Shown here one piece after another: positions 30,973 to 40,196 of a stretch of 64,000 nt of DNA; positions within the stretch are counted from its first letter, which is position 1; the number at the start of each line of letters is the position of its first letter. The stretch is taken from NCBI GenBank assembly GCA_036245525.1, contig BTPG01000001.1:177830611-177894610 (forward strand), given 5' to 3'. The position numbers were made by a program, and so were the translations under genes. The notes below the pieces were generated by a model. That model was not told where the DNA came from. It worked only from the letters and a program-made list of their open reading frames with translations, and did no database searches. The DNA is from Semisulcospira habei (lineage: Eukaryota; Mollusca; Gastropoda; Semisulcospiridae).

Positions 30973-31584
30973 ATGAACCGTAGCTTAATAACACTCGATC
31001 CACACTGTGGTTTATTTTGTGGTGCCACAGGCTGTGGAAAAACTGAATTTGTTCTTAATCTGTTACAAACAAGATACATATACCACTTTGAAAACATTGT
31101 AATATTTTGTCCAACAATCAAACACAACAAAGCTTATCACAACCGTTTATTCATTTGGACTGACAGTAATATCTATTTAGTTGACCCTGAGAAAAAACTG
31201 AATGACTACCTGCTGTATTTTTACAAACAATTTGAAGGACAGCCAACGTTGTTCATAGTCGATGACTGTTCTGCAGAGAAAGACATTGTTAAGAAAAGAA
31301 ACACACTGGCAGAACTTGCCTTTAGTGGCAGACATGCAAACATAAGTGTATGGATTCTCACTCAGAAATATAATGCTGTGCTGAAAGATTTTCGTGAACA
31401 ACTAAAGTTTATATGTCTGTTTTACTGTAAGGATCGTGACAGCTTCGAAGACTGTCTCAGAGAAAACGATGTAATTCCCAATAAACATGAACAAAACTGT
31501 GTAAAAAATAAACTGAAATCGACTAAGCACCTAAAGCTTATTTTAAAAACAGATCAGCCCACTGGGTATGGATTAGTAAATTAA
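30973..31584 (+). CDS. Genome packaging ATPase (FtsK/HerA-type) of the Polinton
   Basis: 203 residues from ATG 30973 (MNRSLITLDPHCGL, after TATTAAA). A start at 30937 is possible but adds a non-conserved leader. Walker A GATGCGKT is at residues 17-24, Walker B TLFIVDDC has Asp97/Asp98, and the following SGRHANISVWILTQKYN region (about 118-134) contains the polar sensor-like Gln. Such ATPases pump linear DNA into a capsid shell. The frame is intact, one of the few core genes here without a lesion. It lies 20 bp downstream of the capsid-type gene, as expected for a morphogenesis module. Confidence 0.88.
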   Translation: MNRSLITLDPHCGLFCGATGCGKTEFVLNLLQTRYIYHFENIVIFCPTIKHNKAYHNRLFIWTDSNIYLVDPEKKLNDYLLYFYKQFEGQPTLFIVDDCSAEKDIVKKRNTLAELAFSGRHANISVWILTQKYNAVLKDFREQLKFICLFYCKDRDSFEDCLRENDVIPNKHEQNCVKNKLKSTKHLKLILKTDQPTGYGLVN

Positions 31585-31610
31585 TTTATCTTTTGGGTTT
31601 GTCTATAAAA

Positions 31611-31952
31611 ATGACAGACAGACAAAATTGGCCTATTAGTGAAATAATAGATATTACACACTATTTAAAAAATATTAAATATGTAAGCCAGCTTTATAAT
31701 AGAGAGACACTAGGTAATTTATTTATGATACCAACAACAGTGTATATGACTGGTAATATAACTTTATATGTTGATAATCCATTTATTAAAAAAATAACTG
31801 TTGATATTAATACACAATCATTTACTATTAATTATTGCAGTAATTGGTTTGGTAAAGTGTGTAGTAATTTAGAAAAAGAGCTATATAAAATAAATTTGTA
31901 TTTTAACGTTATTGAATTTAATAAAATGGTATTGCACATACAAAACCAATAA
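31611..31952 (+). CDS. Polinton uncharacterised 113-residue protein
   Basis: I start it at 31611, where GTCTATAAAAATG precedes MTDRQNWPISEI, not at the in-frame ATG six codons upstream. Very AT-rich codons. Beta-prone, with Asn/Ile/Tyr-rich segments and two Cys (NYCSNWFGKVCSN). No transmembrane segment. It sits between the ATPase and the polymerase on the same strand. No family recognised. Confidence 0.65.
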   Translation: MTDRQNWPISEIIDITHYLKNIKYVSQLYNRETLGNLFMIPTTVYMTGNITLYVDNPFIKKITVDINTQSFTINYCSNWFGKVCSNLEKELYKINLYFNVIEFNKMVLHIQNQ

Positions 31953-32064
31953 TGATGATTGAGTCAGTGTGTAAACAAATCTGTTTTGTAGGAGTTACAG
32001 TCAATAAAGTGCCATTTTCATTATATAATTTTCTATTTATTTTTTTGTCGGACAAATAAAAAAG

Positions 32065-35000
32065 ATGGACAACCATCAAAGATTAAGAAACGTGTTTCAC
32101 ACAACTGACTTACCTATATCTAATATTTACAATGTCTATGAATCAATAGAAAGATCTTTTTTAGTCATACAAAATAACCTTCTTTCTGATAGTGTAAAGA
32201 TTCAGATTGTTGCAAAAATAGAATTTGCCAGAGATGTTGGTGAAGTTATTGTAACGTATATCTCGACAAGGCAGCACACAGTTAATTCGAGAAGAGAACT
32301 AGAGAAAGTGTTTAGAGAAAGATTGTTACCAGACTTCCATGAAGCAATTGACAGAGCAGAAATGCAAGGGTCTGGCTGGCATGAAGGCCTTGTACATGAA
32401 CTACAACTGAAGCAGTCAAGATATCATCCTATGCTAGGTAAATCATGGATACCACTTCCAACTGAGGTTGCAAACAAAAAGGCTGTAGTCAATATTCAAA
32501 ACAATGATAATTTATGTTTTATGTGGTGTGTGCTTGCTAAACTTCATTTTGTAAAAGCAAAACCTGATCGTGTATCTAACTATACCAAATTTGTAAACGA
32601 ACTCAACTTCAGTGGCATTGAGTTCCCTGTTAAAATAGAGGATATAGACTTGTTTGAAAAACTAAATCCTGGTATATCTGTGAATGTGTTTGTGTGGGAA
32701 AATGAATCTGAGAATAAGTTACAGCCAATTAGAGTATCTCCAATTGCCCCAACCTATGGGCAGCCAGAAGATAAACATGTTGACATGTTGCTAATAAGAT
32801 CTGGTGATAACTTTCACTACACAATTATCAGAAGTATGTCAAGACTAATTCATCATACAACAAAACATGACGGTAAACAGGAATTTTGTAAAAAATGTTT
32901 ACAGAGGTTTTCCTCTATTAAAGTAGCACACAAACATGTGCAGCACTGCAGGTCGGCTGATGACATTCAAACAATACTGAGGTATCCAGATCCTGGTAGT
33001 CAAGTGTATTTTAAGAACTATGGGAATCAGCAAAAGCTGCCGTTTGTAGTGTATGCAGATTTTGAATCACTCGTTGTTCCATATGAGGGTCCTGTTCCAG
33101 AGTCATTACCAAAGACTATAAAATTGAGTGACCAAGTGGTGTGTTCTTTTGGATACATTCTTGTTAGGTCAGACGGTCTTCATTCAGAACCTGTTATCTA
33201 CAGGGGTGAAAATGCAGCATGCCTGTTTTTAACAGATTGATTGATTGATTGTACATTGCTTAACGTCCCGACAGCAACAAGGCTTTCTCAGGACGTGCCT
33301 GCACTGCTTGTGAAAAAAAACCAAAACAAAACATTGAATGTATGTCGCCAGCCGGTCAAATACGTTAAATAAACCTAACACATGGGGCCTAAATAAAGCT
33401 CAGACCATTTAGCAACACACATCCAATATCAAGAGCTACAGGCAGTGCAGACAGTAGGGAGAGTTTTAAAAAGGCAAATACAGGTGAATGGACAAAGGGT
33501 AGACAGAAACACATGCCCCAGAATAGTGAGAAAAACCCACCCTGTGGGGCTGACCAGGGTGACCCTGGGAACTAAAAAATACCTAACCCCACCCAAGTCC
33601 CCCAGGGCAGACCCGGGTGGGGTTGTTTTTAACAGAAATGAGACAACTGTATAGTCAGGTAGTACAATATCTCACAACATGTCAGATGCCTTTGGTGATG
33701 ACAGAAGAAGACAAACTAAAATTTGATACAGCAGAGACGTGTTGGATTTGTGAACAGCCTCTGGGAGGTGATAAAGTTCGTGACCACGATCACATAACTG
33801 GGCGTTACAGAGGTGCTGCACATAACAATTGTAACTTATTATTAAAAACAGATCCTAAGACATATAAGTTACCAATCTTTTTTCACAATCTGAAGGGATA
33901 TGATTCACACATCATCATGCAGGCTGTTGATGAGTCTTACAGAAAAATTAGTTGCATTGCCCAGACAACTGAGAAGTACTTGACTTTTAGGTTAGATAAA
34001 TTAGCATTTTATGACTCCATGCAACATTTGTCTTTAGGTCTTGCTAGTCTGGCAGAAGGACTGACTGAGTATCCAATAACGAGTAAATATTTTGAGCCAG
34101 ACTTGATTAAGAAAGGTGTGTATCCATATGAGTACATCAGTGACTGGGTAGTTTTTGAGGAAAGGAGACTGCCTCCAAAAGAGAAATTTTATTCTACACT
34201 AACTGGTAAAGGTATTTCTGACTCTGAATACCAGCATGCACTTGATGCGTGGGATAAATTAGGGTGTCAGACAATTGGTGATTACCACGATCAGTACTTG
34301 AAAGCTGACGTTTGCTTGCTAGCAGATGTATTTGAAAGTTATTGTGAAAAGGGTTTGTTGCACTACAGTCTTGACCCTGCTTGCTACATAACTAGTCCTG
34401 GCATGACATGGGATGCATTTTTGAAATCCAGTAAGATATTTATAGACCTGTTGTATGATCGTACGATGGGTGAAATGGTGGAACGTGGATTGAGGGGTGG
34501 CATTAGTATTGCAGCAAATAATTATGCCAAGGCAAATAATAAATATCTTGACGACTTTGACCCCTCAATGTCAAGGTCATTTATTACGTACTTGGATGCT
34601 AATAATTTGTATGGATTTGCAATGTGTGAATTGTTGCCATTAAAAAACTTTTGTTTGTATGATTTGTCACAGTATGGCATAAAAAAATTAACAAAATATA
34701 TTATGGATCGAGGTCAAAATGATGAAAAGGGTTGGATCTTTGAAGTAGACCTTGAGTACCCACACCACCTACATGATTACCATAATGATTCTTATCCATT
34801 AGCAGTTGAAAAAATGAGTATGACGGGAAAAAAAGAAGACACCAAACTTGTGCCAAATCTAAATGACAAATTCAATTACGTTTGCCACTATCGATTGCTG
34901 CAGTTTTACATCAGGCATGGGTTAGTACTAAAAAAAGTTCACAGAGGCATTCAATTTGAACAAAGTGCTTTCATGAAAGATTACATAATGAAGAATACAA

Positions 35001-35908
35001 CATTGCGTGCGAGAGAAGGTAACACTGCATTTGACAAAGACTTCTTTAAGCTTATGAACAATGCCTGTTTTGGCAAGACAATGGAAAATCCTCATCACCG
35101 CAAAGATGTGAGACTGGTCACAACTGAATCGGGTGCAATTAAACTTACAAGTAAGCCTCAGTACACAGGGTATAAAGAATTTCATTCATCATTGTATGCA
35201 GTGTCACTCAAAAAAAAAAGATTGTTAAACTGGACAAGCCAGTATTTATAGGTATGGCTATTCTGGAGTTGTCAAAATTATTAATGCTTGAATTTTATTA
35301 TGATTACTTCAAACCAAAGTATCCTGACTGCCGTCTGTTATACACTGACACTGACTCTATGATCATTGATGTGTGTACTGAAGACTTTTATGAAGACATG
35401 AAAACAGAGTTACACATGTATGACACGTCTGACTACCCTAAAGACCATCCACTGTTTTAGCACACAAAACAAGAAAGTGCCTGGTAAGTTTAAGGATGAA
35501 CTAAATGGTGTGCCTATAGTTGAGTACGTTGGACTGAGATCAAAAATGTATTCTATACTGCACCAGAAGGGTAGTCAGTCAAAAGCCAAAGGTATCAAGA
35601 AAACAGCGATAAAAAATAAAGACATTCGTCATGAACATTACAAGCAAGTGTTAGATGGTGCATTAATGCCTGATTATCCAAACAAGTCACTGAGATCAAA
35701 CAAACATAATCTTGAAATGATCCAAACACATAAGAAGTCTCTGGCAGTTGGAGACACAAAACGAGTGTTTCATAGTAAGGAAAAAGCTTATGCACCAGGT
35801 CATTACAGACTCAAGTTATCTGAAGAAATAGCTGATGAACTGGTTGATGAATTAATTGATGAGTTAGTTACTGAAATGAGTAACGGTGTCTGGGGGAATA
35901 ATCTGTAA
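32065..35908 (+). pseudogene. polB: Protein-primed family B DNA polymerase of the Polinton, broken
   Basis: About 1,150 codons in pieces. The N-terminal ~300 residues include NDNLCFMWCVLAKLH and a finger-like CKKCLQRF...HKHVQHC. Exonuclease: YADFESLV near 33055, FFHNLKGYDSH, and YHDQYLKADVCLLAD. A Cys/His site, CWICEQ...HDHITGRYRGAAHNNCN, follows the SINE. Polymerase: LDANNLYGFAMCE (motif A), MNNACFGKTMEN (motif B), YTDTDSMII (motif C) at about 35342-35370. Lesions: SINE at 33237-33623, a frameshift in the A-run near 35212-35220, and another near 35455. It would copy the linear element from its termini using a protein primer. It overlaps the convergent integrase by 45 bp. Confidence 0.92.
33237..33623 (-). 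mobile_element. SINE-like element S, copy 3
   Basis: Flanked by TGTTTTTAACAGA at 33224-33236 and 33624-33636. Same family and orientation as copies 1 and 2. It splits the polymerase between its exonuclease I motif and the Cys/His site. Confidence 0.9.
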
Positions 35909-36818
35909 TTCTTCTCTGACAAATGCCCTCTTTGGTGCAGGCTCATACAGATAATATATTGTTGCATTAGCTGAAGGAACTATTTTTTTTATATTATGAA
36001 CAGATGTAGACCAAATTGGATCAGTTGCCCTACGTCTAACGTCATTTTCAGCCTCACCAGGTTGATACAAATATCTCACCTGTTTTGTAAATAAGTTAGT
36101 GTCTGGAGGTGTTATTGCTTTTATTTCTGACGGTATTGTTTTCAATTTAATAGAATCAACAGGTTTAGGGTGACCATCATTATTCATTGCTTTTATCACA
36201 GAAGGTAATCTTTTAACCCACTCAGTGTTACGTGCGTCATGCATGAGTTCCTTAGAATACTGATAGCTAAAAAGTCTCTCCGATAATTGCTTGTTAAAGT
36301 TTTCAACAATTGCCTGTGATCTATGCAAGCCTGGAATACCGCGTCTAACCAGTACGCCATGCTTTGCAAATAATTGATTAACAGCCCCTTTAAATTCACT
36401 CCCATCATCAACCTGCACAAGCCTAGGGTATTTTAAAGGACCTCGACTATATATTTTTGATAATGCAGTGGCCACTGTTACAGCTTTTTTGTCAGTTATG
36501 GGTTCTGCATCCTTATACCTTGAAGCTATGTCAACAACAGTTAATGCATACTTGTATCGTTTCTTTCTTATTGTGTCATGCGGAAGAAACAGGAGGTCCA
36601 TTTGGTGTGTGTCATTAGGTGATGTGTTTTCAAAATGAGGCCTTGTTATTTTTTTTGGAGCAGGAAGATATATTTGCCAAATTGCCTGTTTTTTAAGCCA
36701 CTGTTTTATTTGGTTAACATCTCCACCCACAGCAGCATGTAATTTTTTTTATTGCAGTATTCCCTTTCCAGTAGCCAATTGGGGAGTAATATATTTTTGA
36801 TAGTTTAGCGTCTGCCAT
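35864..36818 (-). pseudogene. int: Retroviral-type (DDE) integrase of the Polinton, one frameshift
   Basis: Starts at ATG 36818, overlapping the end of the upstream gene by 14 bp. An 8-base A-run at about 36745-36752 shifts the frame near residue 23; from 36730 it is open to 35864. DDE core: HQMDLLFL (Asp), VQVDDGSEFKG (Asp) and SQAIVENFNKQLSER (Glu). The C-terminal ~80 residues, with RYLYQPGEAENDVRRRATDPIW and KRAFVREELQIIP, form a small beta domain like the chromodomain-type tail of Polinton integrases. It would insert the element and make the short target duplication. The catalytic residues are intact. Confidence 0.92.
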
Positions 36819-37236
36819 TTTTTCTAGCAATATAAACTCCTGTAAAATATACTAATGTCATTCCTACTAAAACAAATATTATTTCTCCATTTCTTTGTTC
36901 TGAGCTTGGTTGGTAATAGTCGCTAAGTTTTGGTTGAGGAATAGATATGTCTTCACCAGTTACAAGATAGTATTCTTTGATCGCGTCATCGACGTTTGAA
37001 AATGTATGCTGTGCATGACCCTCAAGTTTTAGTTTTTCATTAATAAAATCAAGTTTCTCAATTCTTTGCTTTTCGTAATCTTGTTGAGCTTGAGCTAGTT
37101 TTTCAGATGCCTCATTGTGTCGCTTCATTTCTTCTGCTGATTCTTCTTTACTAACTTTTGAAAAGAAATAGTTTGATCCACTAAAAGCTAATGCGTTAAT
37201 AACTGCACCACCAATCATGACAGCTATAGTTGCCAT
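36805..37236 (-). CDS. Polinton membrane protein with coiled coil
   Basis: 143 residues, intact, starting after TAAATAAAAAT. Hydrophobic N-terminal segment (IAVMIGGAVINALAF), a long charged coiled coil (residues 28-70, EEMKRHNEASEKLAQAQQDY), a loop with IPQPKLSDYYQPSSEQ, and a C-terminal transmembrane segment (IIFVLVGMTLVYFTGVYIA) with a basic tail. Two membrane passes are likely. It overlaps the integrase start by 14 bp, so the two are probably co-expressed. Family not recognised. Confidence 0.75.
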   Translation of the reverse strand: MATIAVMIGGAVINALAFSGSNYFFSKVSKEESAEEMKRHNEASEKLAQAQQDYEKQRIEKLDFINEKLKLEGHAQHTFSNVDDAIKEYYLVTGEDISIPQPKLSDYYQPSSEQRNGEIIFVLVGMTLVYFTGVYIARKNGRR

Positions 37237-37244
37237 ATTTTTAT

Positions 37245-37475
37245 TTACATAGAAATATTTTCTGGAATAATTCCTTGCTTGACTAGAAAATCTTTTGTTG
37301 CAATCGATGCTGTTATAACAACTACTAGTTTAGCACTGTCTTCGAAGTCTAATTTACTAAGGTCTGCTGATTTCATTTTGAGTAGACTTTTTCCCAGCAT
37401 AGAATATGCTACTGCTAGTCCACTTATTACAGCGGAGTGATAGACAAGGTTCATTATGTTCTTTGTGTCGCTCAT
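37245..37475 (-). CDS. Polinton small hydrophobic protein
   Basis: 76 residues, intact: MSDTKNIMNLVYHSAVISGL onward. Two hydrophobic helices flank a charged KMKSADLSKLDFED segment. It ends 8 bp before the next gene on the same strand. Function unknown. Its place in a tight run of membrane-protein genes suggests a virion-membrane or scaffold role, as inference only. Confidence 0.7.
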   Translation of the reverse strand: MSDTKNIMNLVYHSAVISGLAVAYSMLGKSLLKMKSADLSKLDFEDSAKLVVVITASIATKDFLVKQGIIPENISM

Positions 37476-37513
37476 TTTCTTATACTACAAAAATTAAAAT
37501 AATAATAAATTTA

Positions 37514-37924
37514 TTACTGCATGTAAAATGGGTCCAAAGGTTTTGAAACTGCTGGTAATGTGGAGACTTCTTCTTTTGTTTTTGGAGTGTTTGATTTTTT
37601 GGACACTGTTCGAGTGTTTGGTTTGTATTTTTTATATAATTGGTAACCTACGTAACCAAATCCGACAACAAATCCAGCAACTATATAATTTGTTGTTGTT
37701 TTAGTTGTTTTTTTATCACTTTGTGGGGTATGTGTTGGTTCTAATGGTAGTGTCACTGATGATGTTACGTCAGTCTTTTCTGTTAATGCTTGAAGCTGTA
37801 ATTTCTTTTGTCTGTTATATTCAGCTAATCTTTTCCCAGCCTCTATTCGACCTGGACTTTTAGTCTTAGTCACTGTTTGAACCTGTGTCAAGACATGGCT
37901 CTGTTGTGGAGTCGTCTCGTCCAT
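37514..37924 (-). CDS. Polinton single-pass membrane protein
   Basis: 136 residues, intact. The polar, Lys/Thr-rich N-terminal half (KSPGRIEAGKRLAEYNRQKK) precedes one hydrophobic segment (NYIVAGFVVGFGYVGYQLY) and a basic then polar tail. The RIEAGKRLAEYNR block looks like a conserved amphipathic helix. The start overlaps the previous gene by 59 bp. Confidence 0.7.
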   Translation of the reverse strand: MDETTPQQSHVLTQVQTVTKTKSPGRIEAGKRLAEYNRQKKLQLQALTEKTDVTSSVTLPLEPTHTPQSDKKTTKTTTNYIVAGFVVGFGYVGYQLYKKYKPNTRTVSKKSNTPKTKEEVSTLPAVSKPLDPFYMQ

Positions 37925-38249
37925 TTTCTTCTAATTTAAAATTTATTTTAGAAAAATCAATATGACTACTAGTAACAAGTAAGGTTACAGCAGGTGCAAG
38001 GTAATTTCCAAACTTGTAAAACATAAGGCATGCTAATTTACCTATTGAACTTGAAACTATGGGGTTGCTTTCGAGATCATGTAAAAGGTTGTCACTATCC
38101 ACAGGTAGAAAGTGACTCACTGCTTTTGTGTATAGGCATACAAGAGACCGGCTTAAATCACGAGTCATTAGTGAAGCAATGTGATTTTCATATTTAGAAT
38201 GTAGTTTAATTAGCTCATCAGAGGTTAAAGATTCAATATCCTCTGTCAT
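37866..38249 (-). CDS. Polinton uncharacterised 127-residue protein
   Basis: Intact. Helical, with a hydrophobic segment near residues 75-100 (LACLMFYKFGNYLAPAVTLLV) and an acidic C-terminus. It overlaps the genes on both sides by short stretches, as expected in a compact viral-type transcription unit. Family not recognised. Confidence 0.65.
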   Translation of the reverse strand: MTEDIESLTSDELIKLHSKYENHIASLMTRDLSRSLVCLYTKAVSHFLPVDSDNLLHDLESNPIVSSSIGKLACLMFYKFGNYLAPAVTLLVTSSHIDFSKINFKLEENGRDDSTTEPCLDTGSNSD

Positions 38250-38382
38250 GTATTGTCTTCCTAGATAAGTCTTTGACTTGCCTGAGACAACTACAGAGAT
38301 AAGTTGTTGTTTTTTTCGAGTCTAAGTCTTTGTTCTCAACAGCATTGATATCACTTAAAAGTAGCAATTCGTCTTGATTCAT
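38233..38382 (-). CDS. Possible small Polinton ORF, 49 residues
   Basis: I start it at 38382 (TTTTAAAATG, MNQDELLLLSDINAVENKD) rather than at the upstream ATG inside the terminal-repeat side. Polar, ending TIHDRGY, and it overlaps the next start by 17 bp. It is the most distal gene of the right-arm minus-strand set. Real but possibly truncated. Confidence 0.45.
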   Translation of the reverse strand: MNQDELLLLSDINAVENKDLDSKKTTTYLCSCLRQVKDLSRKTIHDRGY

Positions 38383-38415
38383 TTTAAAACGTAATATAAT
38401 AATTTTGTTTAAAGA

Positions 38416-38650
38416 AGTCAATTGCAGCATTAATTATTTAGGTTGGGTGGGGTATCTGCCTTAATAATCGCAGGTTGGTAGCTGATCAAAAAACGTAGCT
38501 TGGATGATTTCTGGAGTGGAACTAAAATGGCTAGGTAATAAAGGTATTGGTGGTAAGTGCTGGAGTTCGTTTGTCTAAATACGGAGAGGATCAAATAAAT
38601 CTATAGACTGGGGGGAGGGGTGCCCATCAACTGTCCACTTGTCTATCTCT
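38416..38650 (-). repeat. Right terminal inverted repeat of the Polinton
   Basis: Reverse complement matches 18363-18593, including the outermost AGAGATAGACAAGTGGACAG. GAGGT follows at 38651-38655 and precedes the left end. Confidence 0.9.
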
Positions 38651-39218
38651 GAGGTTCATGAGTATTGATGCCCCTTGTAGATGGAACAGGCTGACTGGAG
38701 GGTTTTACTGTCTTAACAAAAATGCTGAAATTCAGCATTCTGGTATTTGGAAAAAAGCTAAATGGGTCTCCAGGAATGAAGACTGCCACCTATGGGTCAT
38801 TCTCTGAAAAGGTGGTCAGCTGAGGGTGCAACAGTTTGTGCAATCAAAATCAATATTTGTGTTTACATATTTACCCATTTTATTTGCTAGACTTGTTCTT
38901 CTGATAGCAAGGGGATAGCATGCATAAAACCATACCTTTGCATTTTGTTTATCTTAAAGGGGCACGCCTGACCTTTTTTAAGGCTTCAGTTCGCATAAAG
39001 CTTTTACTGGGCGTCAGTATACATACCCACTTAGACAGTGACCAACCTATTGTCACACCAAACGCTTTCTTTCATCCATTCAAAGCGAAAAGAGGTTCAC
39101 TGGAATTTTCTGACGGGACACGTAACACAATTGCTTCTGATAGGCGATGGTAGCTGATGTCATAACTATTCTATACTTCCTTAGGTCATCTGCATAATTA
39201 TAACCAATCAGAGACAAG
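38651..39218. other. No recognisable gene
   Basis: Sequence flanking the Polinton. It shows no continuation of the LINE present on the left flank and no repeat structure. Confidence 0.5.
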
Positions 39219-39353
39219 ATGGCGGATGAACCAGCGAAGAAAAAAAGAAAGTATCATCGACTCGCGCCGACAATGACAGACTCGGAATTGAAGAGAAGAA
39301 AGAGGAAGAGAGACAAGATACCCCTAAGTAGAACTGACATCGGACAATGCTGA
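39219..39353 (+). CDS. Possible 44-residue basic ORF, perhaps a first exon or remnant
   Basis: ATGGCGGATGAACC is preceded by ACCAATCAGAGACAAG (a CCAAT-like word). The peptide is highly basic, with an NLS-like PAKKKRKY and ELKRRKRKRDK, and ends RTDIGQC. A GTAAGT lies just after the stop. It could be the start of a host or transposon-derived gene now broken, or chance. Not recognised with confidence. Confidence 0.25.
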   Translation: MADEPAKKKRKYHRLAPTMTDSELKRRKRKRDKIPLSRTDIGQC

Positions 39354-39460
39354 ATCCGTAAGTAATCCACGGTCTTTGTCGATCTTCCTATAGTTCCGCA
39401 AACACTAGTGCAGGGGTGGGATTCTAGTAACAAGGAAAACGCGGAAAATCAAACGACAAG

Positions 39461-39597
39461 GGGGGGGGGGGGAGGGGGGGGTGATGTCCTTCATTTTCAG
39501 CGGCCGAAAATTTCAAACAACAGGGGGGGGGGGGGGGAGCCTGTCCTTCACTTTCAGCGGCCGAAAAATCAAACAACGGGGGTGGGGGGGGGGGGGG
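39461..39597 (+). repeat. G-run minisatellite with G-quadruplex potential
   Basis: Three ~62-bp units, each with a run of 12 or more nearly uninterrupted G and then CCTTCA..TTTTCAGCGGCCGAAAAT-like sequence and CAAACAAC. The ORFs across it are poly-Gly/Pro and not genes. Confidence 0.85.
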
Positions 39598-39806
39598 TAT
39601 GCGCGAGTCCACCGTTCGCCAAAGTATCCAAAAACAGATAGGCGGAGCGAGACCAAACACCCCCAAAAAAGGGACTTTGTTATGGCACTCCTGATCCGCC
39701 CTGTAAAAATGGAATGTGCTTACCAGTTTATGGTCAGATGCACACTAAACAACACTCTGTCTTGAACAATATCCTTTTTCACCGCCATTTTCCACTGCGA
39801 CCTAAA

Positions 39807-40196
39807 TCCCCCACCCGGGTCTGCCCTGGGGGACTTGGGTGGGGTTAGGTACTTTTTAGTTCCCAGGGTCACCCTGGTCAGCCCCACAGGGTGAGTTTTT
39901 CTCTTTATTCTGGGGCATGTGTTTCTGTCTACCCGAGGTCCATTCACCTGTATTTGCCTTTTTAAAACTCTCCCTACTGTCTGCACTGCCTGTAGCTCTT
40001 GATATTGGATGTGTGTTGCTAAATGGTCTTAGCTTTATTTAGGCCCCATGTGTTAGGTTTATTTAATGTATTTGACCGGCTGGCGACATACATTCAATGT
40101 TCTGTTTAGTTGTTTTTTTCACAAGCAGTGCAGGCACGTCCTGAGAAAGCCTTGTTGCTGTCGGGACGTTAAGCAATGTACAATCAATCAATCAAT
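39807..40196 (+). mobile_element. SINE-like element S, copy 4
   Basis: Flanked by CACTGCGACCTAAA at 39793-39806 and 40197-40210. Opposite orientation to copies 1-3: CCCCCACCCGGG at the head, GTACAATCAATCAATCA at the tail. Nested in the hAT-like MITE. Confidence 0.9.

Larger units (their letters stand above)
18363..38650. mobile_element. Polinton/Maverick-like DNA transposon, ~20.3 kb, inactivated
   Basis: It has long terminal inverted repeats whose ends begin AGAGATAGACAAGTGGAC on both sides, and GAGGT directly flanks both ends (18358-18362 and 38651-38655), close to the 6-bp duplication expected for Polintons. Inside are the family hallmarks: protein-primed family B polymerase, retroviral-type integrase, packaging ATPase and a probable capsid gene. 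I found no adenovirus-type protease. Three SINEs, a ribozyme-repeat array, in-frame stops and frameshifts make this copy defective. About 19 kb is normal for the family without nested insertions, so the native element would be about 16 kb. Confidence 0.92.

Noticed and set aside
38205..38235. CTGATGAG on the minus strand near a Polinton gene as a hammerhead core
   Set aside because: No stem II and no GAAA follow. It is part of an ORF.
39408..39666. Gly-rich and Pro-rich ORFs
   Set aside because: They are produced by G-runs of a minisatellite on both strands.
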